NCBI GenBank assembly: GCA_046729975.1
Contig: JBKPHS010000012.1
Location: 1 to 30,514, forward strand
Direction: 5' to 3'
From: JBKPHS01 sp046729975
GTDB taxonomy: Bacteria > Actinomycetota > Thermoleophilia > Solirubrobacterales > Thermoleophilaceae
DNA length: 30,514 nucleotides
Part shown: piece by piece, positions 12,481 through 20,467 of the stretch
How positions within the stretch are numbered: position 1 is the stretch's first letter
How the letters are laid out: the number at the start of each line of letters is the position of its first letter
Translations under genes and position numbers: made by a program
Notes under the pieces: model-generated
The model's input: the letters and a program-made list of their open reading frames with translations, nothing else
Told to the model about the DNA's origin: nothing
Databases searched by the model: none

Positions 12481-13314
12481 ATGGCCCTCAAGAAGCACAA
12501 GCCCACCAGCCCCGGCCGCCGCTTCGCGACCTACTCGGATCGCGCCGACGTCACGCGCAAGGAGCCCGAGAAGTCGCTCGTCGAGGGCCTCACGAAGAGC
12601 GGCGGTCGCAACACGAACGGCCGGATCACGTCGCGCCACCGCGGCGGCGGCGCCAAGCGCCGCGATCGCAAGATCGACTTCAAGCGCGCGAAGGACGGCG
12701 TGCCCGCCAAGGTCGCCTCGATCGAGTACGACCCCAACCGCAGCTCCTACATCGCGCTGCTCCACTACGCCGACGGCGACAAGCGCTACATCCTCGCTCC
12801 CCAGCGCCTGCGCGTGGGGGCCACGGTCGAGTCGGGCGCCGACGTGGACATCCGCGTCGGCAACGCACTGCCGCTGCGCAGCATCCCGACCGGCACGATC
12901 GTGCACAACGTCGAGCTCGTCCCCGGGCGGGGTGGGCAGATGGGGCGCTCCGCCGGCGCGGCCATCCAGCTCATGGCGAAGGAGGGCGACCGCGCCACGC
13001 TTCGCCTGCCCTCGGGCGAGACGCGCATGGTGAACGTCGACTCCCGCGCGACCATCGGCTCGATCGGGAACATCGAGCACCAGAACATCTCCATCGGCAA
13101 GGCCGGCCGCAACCGGCATAAGGGCATCCGGCCGCAGACGCGCGGCACGGCCATGAACCCGGTGGACCATCCACACGGCGGCGGCGAAGGGTCGACGACC
13201 CCGGGCCGCCATCCCGTCACCCCCTGGGGCGTGCCCACGCTCGGCTATCCGACCCGCAAGAAGAACAAGCAGTCCGACCGCTTCATCGTGCGCCGGCGCA
13301 GGAAGAAGAGGTAG
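12481..13314 (+). CDS. rplB: 50S ribosomal protein L2
   Basis: 277 residues. L2 is a core large-subunit protein needed for subunit joining and peptidyl transfer. The ATG at 12481 has a near-perfect AGGAGGT nine bases upstream (12465-12471) and gives the standard N-terminus MALKKHKPTSPGRR; the open frame extends upstream to 12391 only because it runs through the repeat. Signature features: TSRHRGGGAKRRDR, HNVELVPGRGGQMGRSAGA, and the C-terminal MNPVDHPHGGGEG, whose conserved His is implicated in peptidyl transfer. Confidence 0.98.
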   Translation: MALKKHKPTSPGRRFATYSDRADVTRKEPEKSLVEGLTKSGGRNTNGRITSRHRGGGAKRRDRKIDFKRAKDGVPAKVASIEYDPNRSSYIALLHYADGDKRYILAPQRLRVGATVESGADVDIRVGNALPLRSIPTGTIVHNVELVPGRGGQMGRSAGAAIQLMAKEGDRATLRLPSGETRMVNVDSRATIGSIGNIEHQNISIGKAGRNRHKGIRPQTRGTAMNPVDHPHGGGEGSTTPGRHPVTPWGVPTLGYPTRKKNKQSDRFIVRRRRKKR

Positions 13315-13316
13315 CG

Positions 13317-13595
13317 GTGAGCCGTTCCGCCAAGAAGGGCCCGTGGGTCGAGGAGCGCCTCCTGCAGCGCATCCAGGCGATGAACCAGTCGGGCCAGAAG
13401 CAGATGATCAAGACCTGGTCGCGGACCTCGACGATCTTCCCGGAGATGGTCGGTCACACCATCGCCGTCCACGATGGCCGCAAGCACGTGCCGGTCTTCG
13501 TCAGCGAGTCCATGGTCGGCCACAAGCTGGGCGAGTTCGCGCCGACCCGGATGTTCCGCGGTCATGCGGGCGGTGACCGGGCGAGGATGCGATGA
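13317..13595 (+). CDS. rpsS: 30S ribosomal protein S19
   Basis: 92 residues, GTG start 2 bases after the rplB stop. S19 forms a pair with S13 in the 30S head. Conserved: MSRSAKKGPWVEERLL, then KTWSRTSTIFPEMVGHTIAV and HDGRKHVPVFVSESMVGHKL, with GEFAPTRMFRGH near the end. Its TGA overlaps the ATG of the SAP-domain start of rplV (ATGA), which supports that upstream start for rplV. Confidence 0.97.
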   Translation: MSRSAKKGPWVEERLLQRIQAMNQSGQKQMIKTWSRTSTIFPEMVGHTIAVHDGRKHVPVFVSESMVGHKLGEFAPTRMFRGHAGGDRARMR

Positions 13596-13900
13596 GCGAC
13601 TACGGCGAGCTGAAGGTCGACGAGCTTCAGAAGCTGCTCGAAGAAAGAGGGCTGCCGAAATCTGGGAAGAAGGCTGAGCTCATCGCGCGGCTGGAGGAGC
13701 ATGATGCGGCTGAGGCCGAGTCCCCAGCCCCCAGCCCCCAGAGGAGGTCTCAGAAGAGGCTCCCACTCGGCCGCGTGGGTCGGCCGAGACCACTGCGGGG
13801 CGCCAGCGTGCTGCTCCTCGGCGCGCTGCCGACGGGGCGGTCGAGGTCCGGGCGCAGGCTCGTTACGTGCGCACGGCTCCGCGCAAGGCCCGCCTGGTGA
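13592..13900 (+). CDS. rplV: 5' part of rplV: SAP domain and linker, out of frame with the L22 core
   Basis: The start overlaps the rpsS stop (ATGA). Residues 1-43 form a SAP-type nucleic-acid-binding motif (LKVDELQKLLEERGLPKSGK, then KAELIARLEE). From residue 44 the frame enters a heptanucleotide array (13721-13741), after which it reads an unconserved Arg/Leu-rich tail to a stop at 13898-13900. The L22 core lies in another frame. One more 7-base unit would join them: SPAPSPQPPE, then EVSEEAPTRP, and on to L22, giving 197 residues. So this is probably the true N-terminus of rplV, broken here by unit loss, slippage or a sequence error. A separate small SAP protein is the less likely alternative. 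Confidence 0.75.
   Translation: MSDYGELKVDELQKLLEERGLPKSGKKAELIARLEEHDAAEAESPAPSPQRRSQKRLPLGRVGRPRPLRGASVLLLGALPTGRSRSGRRLVTCARLRARPAW
13721..13741 (+). repeat. three-unit heptanucleotide array in rplV
   Basis: TCCCCAG, CCCCCAG, CCCCCAG. The matching arrays in rpsQ and rpsE have four units and encode SPAPSPQPPE. With three units, rplV is shifted so that the downstream L22 frame (frame of 13741) no longer matches the upstream SAP frame (frame of 13592); one extra unit restores it exactly. Confidence 0.9.
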
Positions 13901-14177
13901 TCGATCACATACGGGGCAAGCCGGTCGACGAGGCGATCGCGATCCTCGAGCACACTCCGCGCGCCGCCTCCCGCGACGTGCTCAAGCTGCTCAACTCCGC
14001 GATCGCGAACGCGGAGAACAACCACGAGCTGGTGGCCGACGACCTGAAGGTCGGCCGAGCCGTGGTCGACGAGGGCCCGACGCTCAAGCGCTTCCGTCCA
14101 AGGGCCCTCGGCCGTGCGACGCGGATCCGCAAGCGCACGAGCCACATGACCATCACCCTGACAGCGAAGGATTCGTA

Positions 14178-14178
<1 letters not shown>
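13867..14178 (+). CDS. rplV: 50S ribosomal protein L22, core region (3' part of rplV)
   Basis: L22 lines the exit tunnel. From GTG 13867 the frame gives 103 residues: RTAPRKARLVIDHIRGKPVD, then LKLLNSAIANAENNHEL, and the tunnel hairpin region FRPRALGRATRIRKRTSHMT. Conserved L22 sequence clearly continues upstream in this frame (EVRAQARYV, bases 13843-13866), and the frame stays open to 13714 with no ATG, GTG or TTG before 13867. A start at 13867 would therefore lose the first strand of the fold. This argues that the gene normally begins at 13592 and is frameshifted at the heptamer array. The stop overlaps the rpsC ATG by one base. Confidence 0.9.
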
Positions 14179-14996
<818 letters not shown>

Positions 14997-14999
14997 GCA

Positions 15000-15422
15000 G
15001 TGCTTCAGCCGAAGCGAGTCAAGCATCGCAAGCAGCACCGCGGCCGCAGGCGCGGCAACGCGAAGGGCGGCTCCCGCGTGGAGTTCGGCGAGTACGGCCT
15101 CAAGGCGCTCGACCGCGGCTGGGTGACCAACCGCCAGATCGAGGCCGCCCGAATCGCGATGACGCGCAAGATCAAGCGCGGCGGCAAGGTCTGGATCAAC
15201 ATCTTTCCCGACAAGCCCGTCACCGCCAAGCCCGCCGAGACGCGAATGGGCTCGGGCAAGGGCGCCCCTGAAGGCTGGGTCGCGGTGGTCAAGCCTGGAC
15301 GAGTGATGTTCGAGCTCGCCGGCGTGCCCGAACCGCTCGCCCGCGAGGCCATGCGGCTCGCGGGCCACAAGCTGCCCGTCAAGACCAAGTTCGTGACCCG
15401 TGATGGAGCCGAGCAGCAGTGA
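15000..15422 (+). CDS. rplP: 50S ribosomal protein L16
   Basis: 140 residues, GTG start 3 bases after the rpsC stop. L16 helps position tRNA in the A and P sites. Conserved: MLQPKRVKHRKQHRGR, then EFGEYGLKALDRGWVTNRQI, RMGSGKGAPEGWVAVVKPGR and the C-terminal HKLPVKTKFV. Its TGA overlaps the rpmC GTG (GTGA), a sign of translational coupling. Confidence 0.97.
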   Translation: MLQPKRVKHRKQHRGRRRGNAKGGSRVEFGEYGLKALDRGWVTNRQIEAARIAMTRKIKRGGKVWINIFPDKPVTAKPAETRMGSGKGAPEGWVAVVKPGRVMFELAGVPEPLAREAMRLAGHKLPVKTKFVTRDGAEQQ

Positions 15423-15640
15423 AGGGATCGGACGCTCATAACCTTCAGGACCCGCAGCTCGTCGAGTTCGTGGGGAATGCGCGCCAGGAGCTGTTCAACC
15501 TGCGCTTCCAGCACGCCACCGGGCAGCTCGAGAACACTGCGCGGCTGAAGCGGGCCAAGAAGGACCTCGCGCGCGGGCTGACCATCGCCCGCCAGCGCGG
15601 CATCGACGTGGAGCTGGAGCTGAGACGACAGAGTCAATGA
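15419..15640 (+). CDS. rpmC: 50S ribosomal protein L29
   Basis: 73 residues, GTG start overlapping rplP by four bases. L29 is a small helical protein near the tunnel exit. Two helices are visible, with the typical ELFNLRFQHATGQLENTARL and KRAKKDLARGLTIARQR motifs. The N-terminal 15 residues are a little longer than the common start. Its stop overlaps the rpsQ start (ATGA). Confidence 0.95.
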   Translation: MKGSDAHNLQDPQLVEFVGNARQELFNLRFQHATGQLENTARLKRAKKDLARGLTIARQRGIDVELELRRQSQ

Positions 15641-16233
15641 TCGAAGAACCGGAAACGAACGAGGAAACGCCAGTCGAGGAGCCGGCCGAGGAGCCCTCCG
15701 CCGACGCCGCGGCTGACGAGTCCCCAGCCCCCAGTCCCCAGCCCCCAGAGGCAGAGCCCGAGGCCGAGGAAGCGCTCGGTCCTAAGGAGCGCCGAAAGCG
15801 CGCGCGGGCCACGGGGCCGGCGGAGGCCCGGCCCGAGCGCACGCCCGAGGAGCGCGCACAGGAGCGCGCCGAGCGCCGTGAGCGCGCCGCCGCCATGCGC
15901 CGCTCGTGGCGCAACCGGCAGCTCCAGAAGCGTGCCGGCCGCGACGAGGCGCCTCGGCCGCAGGTGGAGCCACAAGAGCACGGACCCGGTCGCCCGCGCG
16001 TGCGCCAGGGCGTCGTGGTCTCCGACAAGCCGGACAAGACGATCACGGTTCGCATCGACCTGACGCGCCGTCACCGCGTCTACAAGAAGGTCGTGCGCGA
16101 GACATCGACCCTGCATGCGCACGACGAGCGCAACGAGGCGCACCAGGGCGACACCGTGCGCGTCGTCGAGAGCCGGCCGCTGTCGCGCACCAAGCGCTGG
16201 CGGCTGCTCGAGGTGCTGGAGCGTGCGCGATGA
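15637..16233 (+). CDS. rpsQ: 30S ribosomal protein S17 with about 120-residue N-terminal extension
   Basis: 198 residues, against 80-90 for ordinary S17. The S17 OB-fold core is residues about 120-198 (RVRQGVVVSDKPDKTITV, then GDTVRVVESRPLSRTKRWRL). The extension is acidic first (IEEPETNEETPVEEPAEEPS), then carries SPAPSPQPPE from a four-unit heptamer array (from residue 29), then becomes strongly charged and helical with many Arg/Glu (residues 48-90). ATGA overlap with rpmC supports this start. An internal ATG at 15895 (residue 87) would still leave an extension of about 34 residues. Confidence 0.94.
   Translation: MIEEPETNEETPVEEPAEEPSADAAADESPAPSPQPPEAEPEAEEALGPKERRKRARATGPAEARPERTPEERAQERAERRERAAAMRRSWRNRQLQKRAGRDEAPRPQVEPQEHGPGRPRVRQGVVVSDKPDKTITVRIDLTRRHRVYKKVVRETSTLHAHDERNEAHQGDTVRVVESRPLSRTKRWRLLEVLERAR
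15721..15748 (+). repeat. four-unit heptanucleotide array in rpsQ
   Basis: TCCCCAG, CCCCCAG, TCCCCAG, CCCCCAG, in frame from codon 29. With the next two bases (AG) it makes 30 bases encoding SPAPSPQPPE, the same peptide as in rpsE and the one expected for an intact rplV. Confidence 0.95.
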
Positions 16234-16598
16234 TCCAGCCGGAGACCCGCTTGAAGGTGGCCGACAACACCGGCGCCCGCGAGATCCTGTGCATTCGCGT
16301 GAGCGGCGGCTCGCACCGGCGCTACGCCGGGGTGGGGGACGTGATAGTCGGCACCGTCAAGCAGGCGATCCCCCACGCGGCCGTCAAGAAGGGCGACGTG
16401 GTCCAGGCGGTCGTGGTGCGCACGCGCAAGCAGTTCGGGCGCGACGACGGCACCTACATCTCGTTCGACGAGAACGCGGCCGTGCTGATCGATCCGCAGC
16501 GGAACCCGCGCGGCACGCGCATCTTCGGGCCGGTGGCGCGCGAGCTGCGCGAGCGCAACTTCATGAAGATCGTGTCCCTGGCGCCTGAGGTTCTCTGA
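16230..16598 (+). CDS. rplN: 50S ribosomal protein L14
   Basis: 122 residues, the standard length. L14 forms part of the subunit interface. Conserved: MIQPETRLKVADNTGAREI at the start, the basic loop VVVRTRKQFGRDDGTYISFD, and GTRIFGPVARELRERNFMKI at the end. The ATG overlaps the rpsQ stop (ATGA) and its TGA overlaps the rplX ATG by one base. Marks the start of the spc-type gene set, without any visible break from the S10 set. Confidence 0.97.
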   Translation: MIQPETRLKVADNTGAREILCIRVSGGSHRRYAGVGDVIVGTVKQAIPHAAVKKGDVVQAVVVRTRKQFGRDDGTYISFDENAAVLIDPQRNPRGTRIFGPVARELRERNFMKIVSLAPEVL

Positions 16599-16924
16599 TG
16601 AAGGTCCGCCGCGACGACATGGTCAAGGTGATGTCCGGCAAGGACCGCGGCAAGACCGGGCGCGTCCTGCGCGTGGATCGCAAGCGCGATCGCGTCTACG
16701 TCGAGGGCCTCAACATCCAGAAGCGCCACCAGCGTCCGCGTACTCCGCGCGACGTGCAGCGCGCTCAGGAGATCGGCGGCGTGATCGAGAAGGAGGGGCC
16801 GATCCACGTGTCCAACGTGATGCTGGTCGACCCGAAGTCCGGCGATCCCACGCGCGTCGGCGTGAAGCGCGAGGGCGGTCACAGGGTCCGGTTCGCGCGG
16901 CGCAGCGGAGAGACGTTCGACTGA
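16598..16924 (+). CDS. rplX: 50S ribosomal protein L24
   Basis: 108 residues. L24 initiates 50S assembly. The KOW motif is at the N-terminus (VMSGKDRGKTGRVLRVDRKR, about residues 10-29), followed by VEGLNIQKRHQRP and the C-terminal PTRVGVKREGGHRVRFARRS. One-base overlaps with rplN upstream and rplE downstream. No unusual feature. Confidence 0.96.
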   Translation: MKVRRDDMVKVMSGKDRGKTGRVLRVDRKRDRVYVEGLNIQKRHQRPRTPRDVQRAQEIGGVIEKEGPIHVSNVMLVDPKSGDPTRVGVKREGGHRVRFARRSGETFD

Positions 16925-17706
16925 TGGCCCTCGCTGAGGCACAGGTCAAGCCGCGTCTGAAGACGCGCTACGAGGAGGAGATCCGGCCGGCGCTCGTGAG
17001 CCGGTTCGAGTACTCCTCGCCGATGCAGGCGCCGCGGCTCGTGAAGATCACCGTGAACATGGGCGTGGGCGACGCGAAGCAGGACTCGAACATGCTCGAC
17101 GCCGCCGCCGAGCAGCTCGCCACGATCGCCGGGCAGAAGCCGAACGTCCGCCGCGCGCGCAAGTCCATCGCCAGCTTCAAGCTGCGCGAGGGCATGCCCA
17201 TCGGCGTGGCGGTCACGCTGCGCGACGCGCGGATGTACGAGTTCCTCGACCGGCTGATGTCGGTCGCCATCCCGCGGATCCGCGACTTCCGCGGGCTCAA
17301 CCCGCGTTCGTTCGACGGCCGCGGCAACTACTCGATGGGCGTGCGCGAGCAGATCATCTTTCCGGAGATCGACTACGACTCGATCGACCAGGTCCGTGGG
17401 CTCGACATAACCTTCACTACTACGGCGCAGTCCGACGAGGAAGCGTTCGCGCTGCTCGACGCCTTCGGGATGCCGTTCGCCCGCGAGGGCCGTCCCGGTG
17501 AAGACCTGGACGCCCAGGCGGCGGCGGAAGAGCAGCGCAAGGAGGAGGCGCGCCTGCGGGCCGAGGCCGAGCAGGCGGCGCTGGAGCAGCTGAAGGAAGA
17601 GAACCCGGAGGCCTACGCCAAGCGCGTGGAGCCCGAGGCCGCGGAAGGCGAAGAGGGCGAAGGCGGGCCCGCCGAGAGCGCCCCGGAGCGGGGCGAGGAA
17701 AGCTAG
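16924..17706 (+). CDS. rplE: 50S ribosomal protein L5 with acidic C-terminal extension
   Basis: 260 residues; ordinary L5 is about 180. L5 binds 5S rRNA in the central protuberance. The core ends near residue 186 (VKITVNMGVGDA, IASFKLREGMPIGVAVTLR, DFRGLNPRSFDGRGNYSMGV, FGMPF). Residues 187-260 are extra: a predicted charged helix (AAEEQRKEEARLRAEAEQAA and on), then a Glu/Gly/Pro-rich acidic end. No frameshift is needed to explain it, and the next gene begins 8 bases after its stop. The extension keeps the GC-rich codon use of the core. Confidence 0.95.
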   Translation: MALAEAQVKPRLKTRYEEEIRPALVSRFEYSSPMQAPRLVKITVNMGVGDAKQDSNMLDAAAEQLATIAGQKPNVRRARKSIASFKLREGMPIGVAVTLRDARMYEFLDRLMSVAIPRIRDFRGLNPRSFDGRGNYSMGVREQIIFPEIDYDSIDQVRGLDITFTTTAQSDEEAFALLDAFGMPFAREGRPGEDLDAQAAAEEQRKEEARLRAEAEQAALEQLKEENPEAYAKRVEPEAAEGEEGEGGPAESAPERGEES

Positions 17707-17714
17707 GAGAACAG

Positions 17715-17900
17715 TTGGCGAAGACATCGAAGATCGTGCGGTCGAAGCGGCCGCAGAAGTACAAGACCAGGGAGCATTCGCGCTGCCGCCGCTGCGGGCG
17801 TCCGCGCGCGTACTTCCGGAAGTTCGGCCTCTGCAGGATCTGCCTGCGCGAGGTCGCGCACGAGGGCTACGTGCCCGGGCTGACGAAGTCGAGCTGGTAG
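17715..17900 (+). CDS. rpsZ: 30S ribosomal protein S14, zinc-binding type
   Basis: 61 residues, TTG start with GGAG about five bases upstream. The four zinc ligands are visible as CRRC and CRIC in HSRCRRCGRPRAYFRKFGLC (then RIC). The start MAKTSKIVRSKRPQKYKTRE and the end VPGLTKSSW match the short zinc form (S14 type Z, annotated rpsZ or rpsN). It sits between rplE and rpsH as usual. Confidence 0.95.
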   Translation: MAKTSKIVRSKRPQKYKTREHSRCRRCGRPRAYFRKFGLCRICLREVAHEGYVPGLTKSSW

Positions 17901-17919
17901 CCGGACCGAGGCGACGACC

Positions 17920-18312
17920 GTGACCGACCCGATCTCAGACTTCCTAACCCGCATACGGAACGGGCTGTCGGCCGACCACGAGTACGTCGACATCCCCGCC
18001 TCGACCTTCAAGGCGGAGATCGCGCGCATCCTCAGCGAGCAGGGCTATATCGAGGGTTACTCGACCGAGCCCGCGCGCGTGGGCGAGGTGCTGCGTGTCC
18101 GCCTCAAGTACACGCAGGACCGCGCGCCCGTCATATCCGGCATGAAGCGCGTATCCCGCCCCGGCCGCAGGTCCTACGTCGGCGCGGGCGAGGTGCCGAA
18201 GGTGCTCGGCGGCATGGGCACCACGATCCTCTCGACCTCGAGCGGGGTCATGACCGGCCACGAGGCCCGCAGGCAGGGCGTCGGCGGCGAGGTCGTGGCC
18301 TACGTCTGGTAG
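17920..18312 (+). CDS. rpsH: 30S ribosomal protein S8
   Basis: 130 residues, GTG start. S8 binds the central domain of 16S rRNA and represses the spc operon in some bacteria. Conserved: TDPISDFLTRIRNGLSADHE, SGMKRVSRPGRRSYV and GTTILSTSSGVMTGHEAR, ending GGEVVAYVW. It follows rpsZ by 19 bases and precedes rplF by 11. Confidence 0.97.
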   Translation: MTDPISDFLTRIRNGLSADHEYVDIPASTFKAEIARILSEQGYIEGYSTEPARVGEVLRVRLKYTQDRAPVISGMKRVSRPGRRSYVGAGEVPKVLGGMGTTILSTSSGVMTGHEARRQGVGGEVVAYVW

Positions 18313-18323
18313 CGGAGACACCC

Positions 18324-18857
18324 GTGTCCCGGATCGGAAAGCAGCCCATCCCGGTGCCCGAGGGCGTGGACGTGCTCATCGAGCCCGATCTCGTGCGCGT
18401 CAAGGGGCCCAAGGGAGAGCTCCAGCAGCGCGTCGCGCGTGACATGGAGGTGTCGCAGGAGGACGGCGAGGTGCTCGTCAAGCGTCCCTCGGACCGCGGC
18501 GAGCACCGCGCTCTCCACGGCCTCACGCGCAGCCTGATCGCGAACATGGTCGAGGGAGTGACGAACGGCTTCGAGCGGCGGCTGGAGATCCAGGGGGTCG
18601 GGTACCGCGCCGCGCTGCGGGGGAAGGACGTCGAGCTGACGGTCGGCTTCTCCCATCCCGTGCAGGTCAGGGCGCCGGCCGGGATCGAGTTCGAGGTACC
18701 GGCCCCGACGCAGATCGTGGTGCGCGGGATCGACAAGCAGCAGGTCGGCGAGACCGCCGCCCGCATCCGCAAGGTGCGCCCGCCCGAGCCGTACAAGGGC
18801 AAGGGCATCCGCTATCAGGGCGAGTACGTCGCCCGGAAGGTCGGCAAGCGCGCATGA
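18324..18857 (+). CDS. rplF: 50S ribosomal protein L6
   Basis: 177 residues, GTG start. L6 binds near the sarcin-ricin loop and the factor site. N-terminal SRIGKQPIPVPEGVDV and the C-terminal signature region (EPYKGKGIRYQGEYVARKVG) are clear. Its TGA overlaps the rplR ATG by four bases. Confidence 0.97.
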   Translation: MSRIGKQPIPVPEGVDVLIEPDLVRVKGPKGELQQRVARDMEVSQEDGEVLVKRPSDRGEHRALHGLTRSLIANMVEGVTNGFERRLEIQGVGYRAALRGKDVELTVGFSHPVQVRAPAGIEFEVPAPTQIVVRGIDKQQVGETAARIRKVRPPEPYKGKGIRYQGEYVARKVGKRA

Positions 18858-19207
18858 GCATCGCCACGAAGCCCGCCAGGAGAATGCGCCGCCGGCGACG
18901 CGTGCGCGCCAAGGTGCGCGGCTCGGCCGAGCGCCCCCGGCTCGCGGTCTTCCGCTCTAACCGCGGAGTCCACGCGCAGCTGATCGACGACGTGCGGGGC
19001 CAGACGCTCGCCGCGGTGACGTGGACCGAGGCCGAGCTGCGGGGGCTGAAGCCGATGCAGCAGGCCAAGCGCGCCGGCGAGCTGATCGCGTCGCGTGCCA
19101 AGGAGGCAGGGGTCGAGTCGGTCGTCTTCGATCGCGGCGGCTACCGCTACCACGGCCGCGTCAAGGCCCTGGCCGAGGGCGCCCGCGAGAGCGGCCTGGC
19201 CTTCTAG
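18854..19207 (+). CDS. rplR: 50S ribosomal protein L18
   Basis: 117 residues. L18 binds 5S rRNA. The basic N-terminus (RRMRRRRRVRAKVRGSAERP) is followed by RLAVFRSNRGVHAQLIDD and the C-terminal VVFDRGGYRYHGRVKALAEG with AARE-type ending. Overlaps rplF by four bases; rpsE begins 16 bases after its stop. Confidence 0.96.
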   Translation: MSIATKPARRMRRRRRVRAKVRGSAERPRLAVFRSNRGVHAQLIDDVRGQTLAAVTWTEAELRGLKPMQQAKRAGELIASRAKEAGVESVVFDRGGYRYHGRVKALAEGARESGLAF

Positions 19208-19223
19208 CTACCCTCTTCCGTTC

Positions 19224-19799
19224 ATGGCACGAGACCGCAGAGACAGAGGCAGCCGGGCTGGAGACGATCTTCAGGAGCGCGTCGTCGAGATCAACCGCGT
19301 GGCCAAGGTCGTCAAGGGCGGCCGGCGCTTCTCGTTCACGGCCCTCGTCGTCGTCGGGGACGAGCGCTCGCGCGTCGGCGTCGGCTACGGCAAGGCCAAC
19401 GAGGTCCCGCTGGCGATCCAGAAGGCGGTCGAGCGGGCCAGGAAGAACCTCTTCGACGTCCCCATGCACGGCCAGACGATCACCCACCAGGTCACCGGCG
19501 TCTATGGCGCCGGGCGCGTCTTCCTGAAGCCGGCCTCCGAGGGTACGGGCGTGATCGCGGGTGGCGGCGTGCGTGCGGTGCTCGAGCTCGCGGGCATCCG
19601 CGACGTGCTCTCGAAGTCGCTCGGGAGCCAGAACCCGATCAACCTCGTGAAGGCGACGGTCACGGCGCTTCAGGAGCTCCGGAGGCCCGAGCAGGTCGCC
19701 GAGTTGCGCGGGCTTTCGGTTCAGGAGGTCTTGGGCCTGCCAGACAAGTCCCCAGCCCCCAGCCCTCAGCCCCCGGAAACGGCTGAGGCCCAAGCGTGA
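19224..19799 (+). CDS. rpsE: 30S ribosomal protein S5 with repeat-encoded tail
   Basis: 191 residues. S5 contributes to decoding fidelity and lines the mRNA entry site. The double-stranded RNA-binding domain is residues about 17-80 (QERVVEINRVAKVVKGGRRF, VGYGKANEVPLAIQKAVERA); the C-terminal domain has GTGVIAGGGVRAVLELAGI. The last 16 residues are SPAPSPQPPE plus TAEAQA, encoded by the heptamer array. The ATG at 19224 is chosen because upstream in-frame codons are a shadow of rplR. Its TGA overlaps the rpmD ATG by one base. Confidence 0.96.
   Translation: MARDRRDRGSRAGDDLQERVVEINRVAKVVKGGRRFSFTALVVVGDERSRVGVGYGKANEVPLAIQKAVERARKNLFDVPMHGQTITHQVTGVYGAGRVFLKPASEGTGVIAGGGVRAVLELAGIRDVLSKSLGSQNPINLVKATVTALQELRRPEQVAELRGLSVQEVLGLPDKSPAPSPQPPETAEAQA
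19749..19776 (+). repeat. four-unit heptanucleotide array at the 3' end of rpsE
   Basis: TCCCCAG, CCCCCAG, CCCTCAG, CCCCCGG, in frame from codon 176. The two last units have one changed base each, yet the peptide SPAPSPQPPE is kept. Confidence 0.93.
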
Positions 19800-19975
19800 T
19801 GGCCAAGCTCGTCATCACACAGGTCAGGTCTTCCAACGGGGCGAACCCCCGGCAGCGCGGCACGCTTCGGAGCCTTGGGCTGGGCAAGATCGGCCGTAGC
19901 GTCGAGCGCGACGACCATCCGACGGTGAGGGGCGCCATCAAGCGCGTCCGCCACCTCGTGAGGGTGGTGGAGTAG
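19799..19975 (+). CDS. rpmD: 50S ribosomal protein L30
   Basis: 58 residues. Start MAKLVITQVRSSNGANPRQR followed by GTLRSLGLGKIGRSVERDD and a C-terminal VRHLVRVVE match L30, a small large-subunit protein. The ATG overlaps the rpsE TGA by one base, and rplO begins 2 bases after its stop, as expected for the order rpsE-rpmD-rplO. Confidence 0.96.
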   Translation: MAKLVITQVRSSNGANPRQRGTLRSLGLGKIGRSVERDDHPTVRGAIKRVRHLVRVVE

Positions 19976-19977
19976 GC

Positions 19978-20460
19978 GTGGCCGAGAAGATCGGACTTCA
20001 CTCGCTGGAGCCCGCTCGAGGCTCGCGCAGGCCGCGCAAGCGGCTGGGCCGCGGCGAGGGCTCCGGGTTCGGCAAGACGGCGGGCCGCGGCCAGAAGGGC
20101 GCCGGCGCGCGGTCGGGTGACAAGCAGCGGGCCAACTTCGAGGGCGGCCAGATGCCGATTCACATGAGGATGCGCAAGCTGCGCGGCCCGACGAAGAAGA
20201 TGTCGATGCCCTTCGGGCCGTTCCGCACGGAGACCCAGCCGGTCAACCTGCGCGACCTCGAGGCCCGCTTCGACGACGGCGCTGAGGTCACGCCGGACTC
20301 GCTGAAGGCGAGCGGGCTGGCCACACGGAAGGACATTCCGGTCAAGATCCTCGGTCAGGGCGAGCTTAAGACGAAGCTCACCGTCCACGCGCACGGGTTC
20401 TCGAAGGCCGCGCGCGAGAAGATCGAGTCGGCCGGGGGCACCTGCACGGTCGTCGAGTAG
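19978..20460 (+). CDS. rplO: 50S ribosomal protein L15
   Basis: 160 residues, GTG start. L15 acts in late 50S assembly. The N-terminal Gly/Arg-rich part is typical (KRLGRGEGSGFGKTAGRGQK, then GAGARSG), followed by FEGGQMPIHMRMRKLRG and the C-terminal AREKIESAGGTCTVVE. It ends 7 bases before secY. Confidence 0.97.
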   Translation: MAEKIGLHSLEPARGSRRPRKRLGRGEGSGFGKTAGRGQKGAGARSGDKQRANFEGGQMPIHMRMRKLRGPTKKMSMPFGPFRTETQPVNLRDLEARFDDGAEVTPDSLKASGLATRKDIPVKILGQGELKTKLTVHAHGFSKAAREKIESAGGTCTVVE

Positions 20461-20467
20461 GCGCGCG

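Noticed and set aside
13701..14177. Upstream extension of S3
   Set aside because: Shadow of rplV; the ATG at 14178 gives the standard S3 start MGQKVHPEG.
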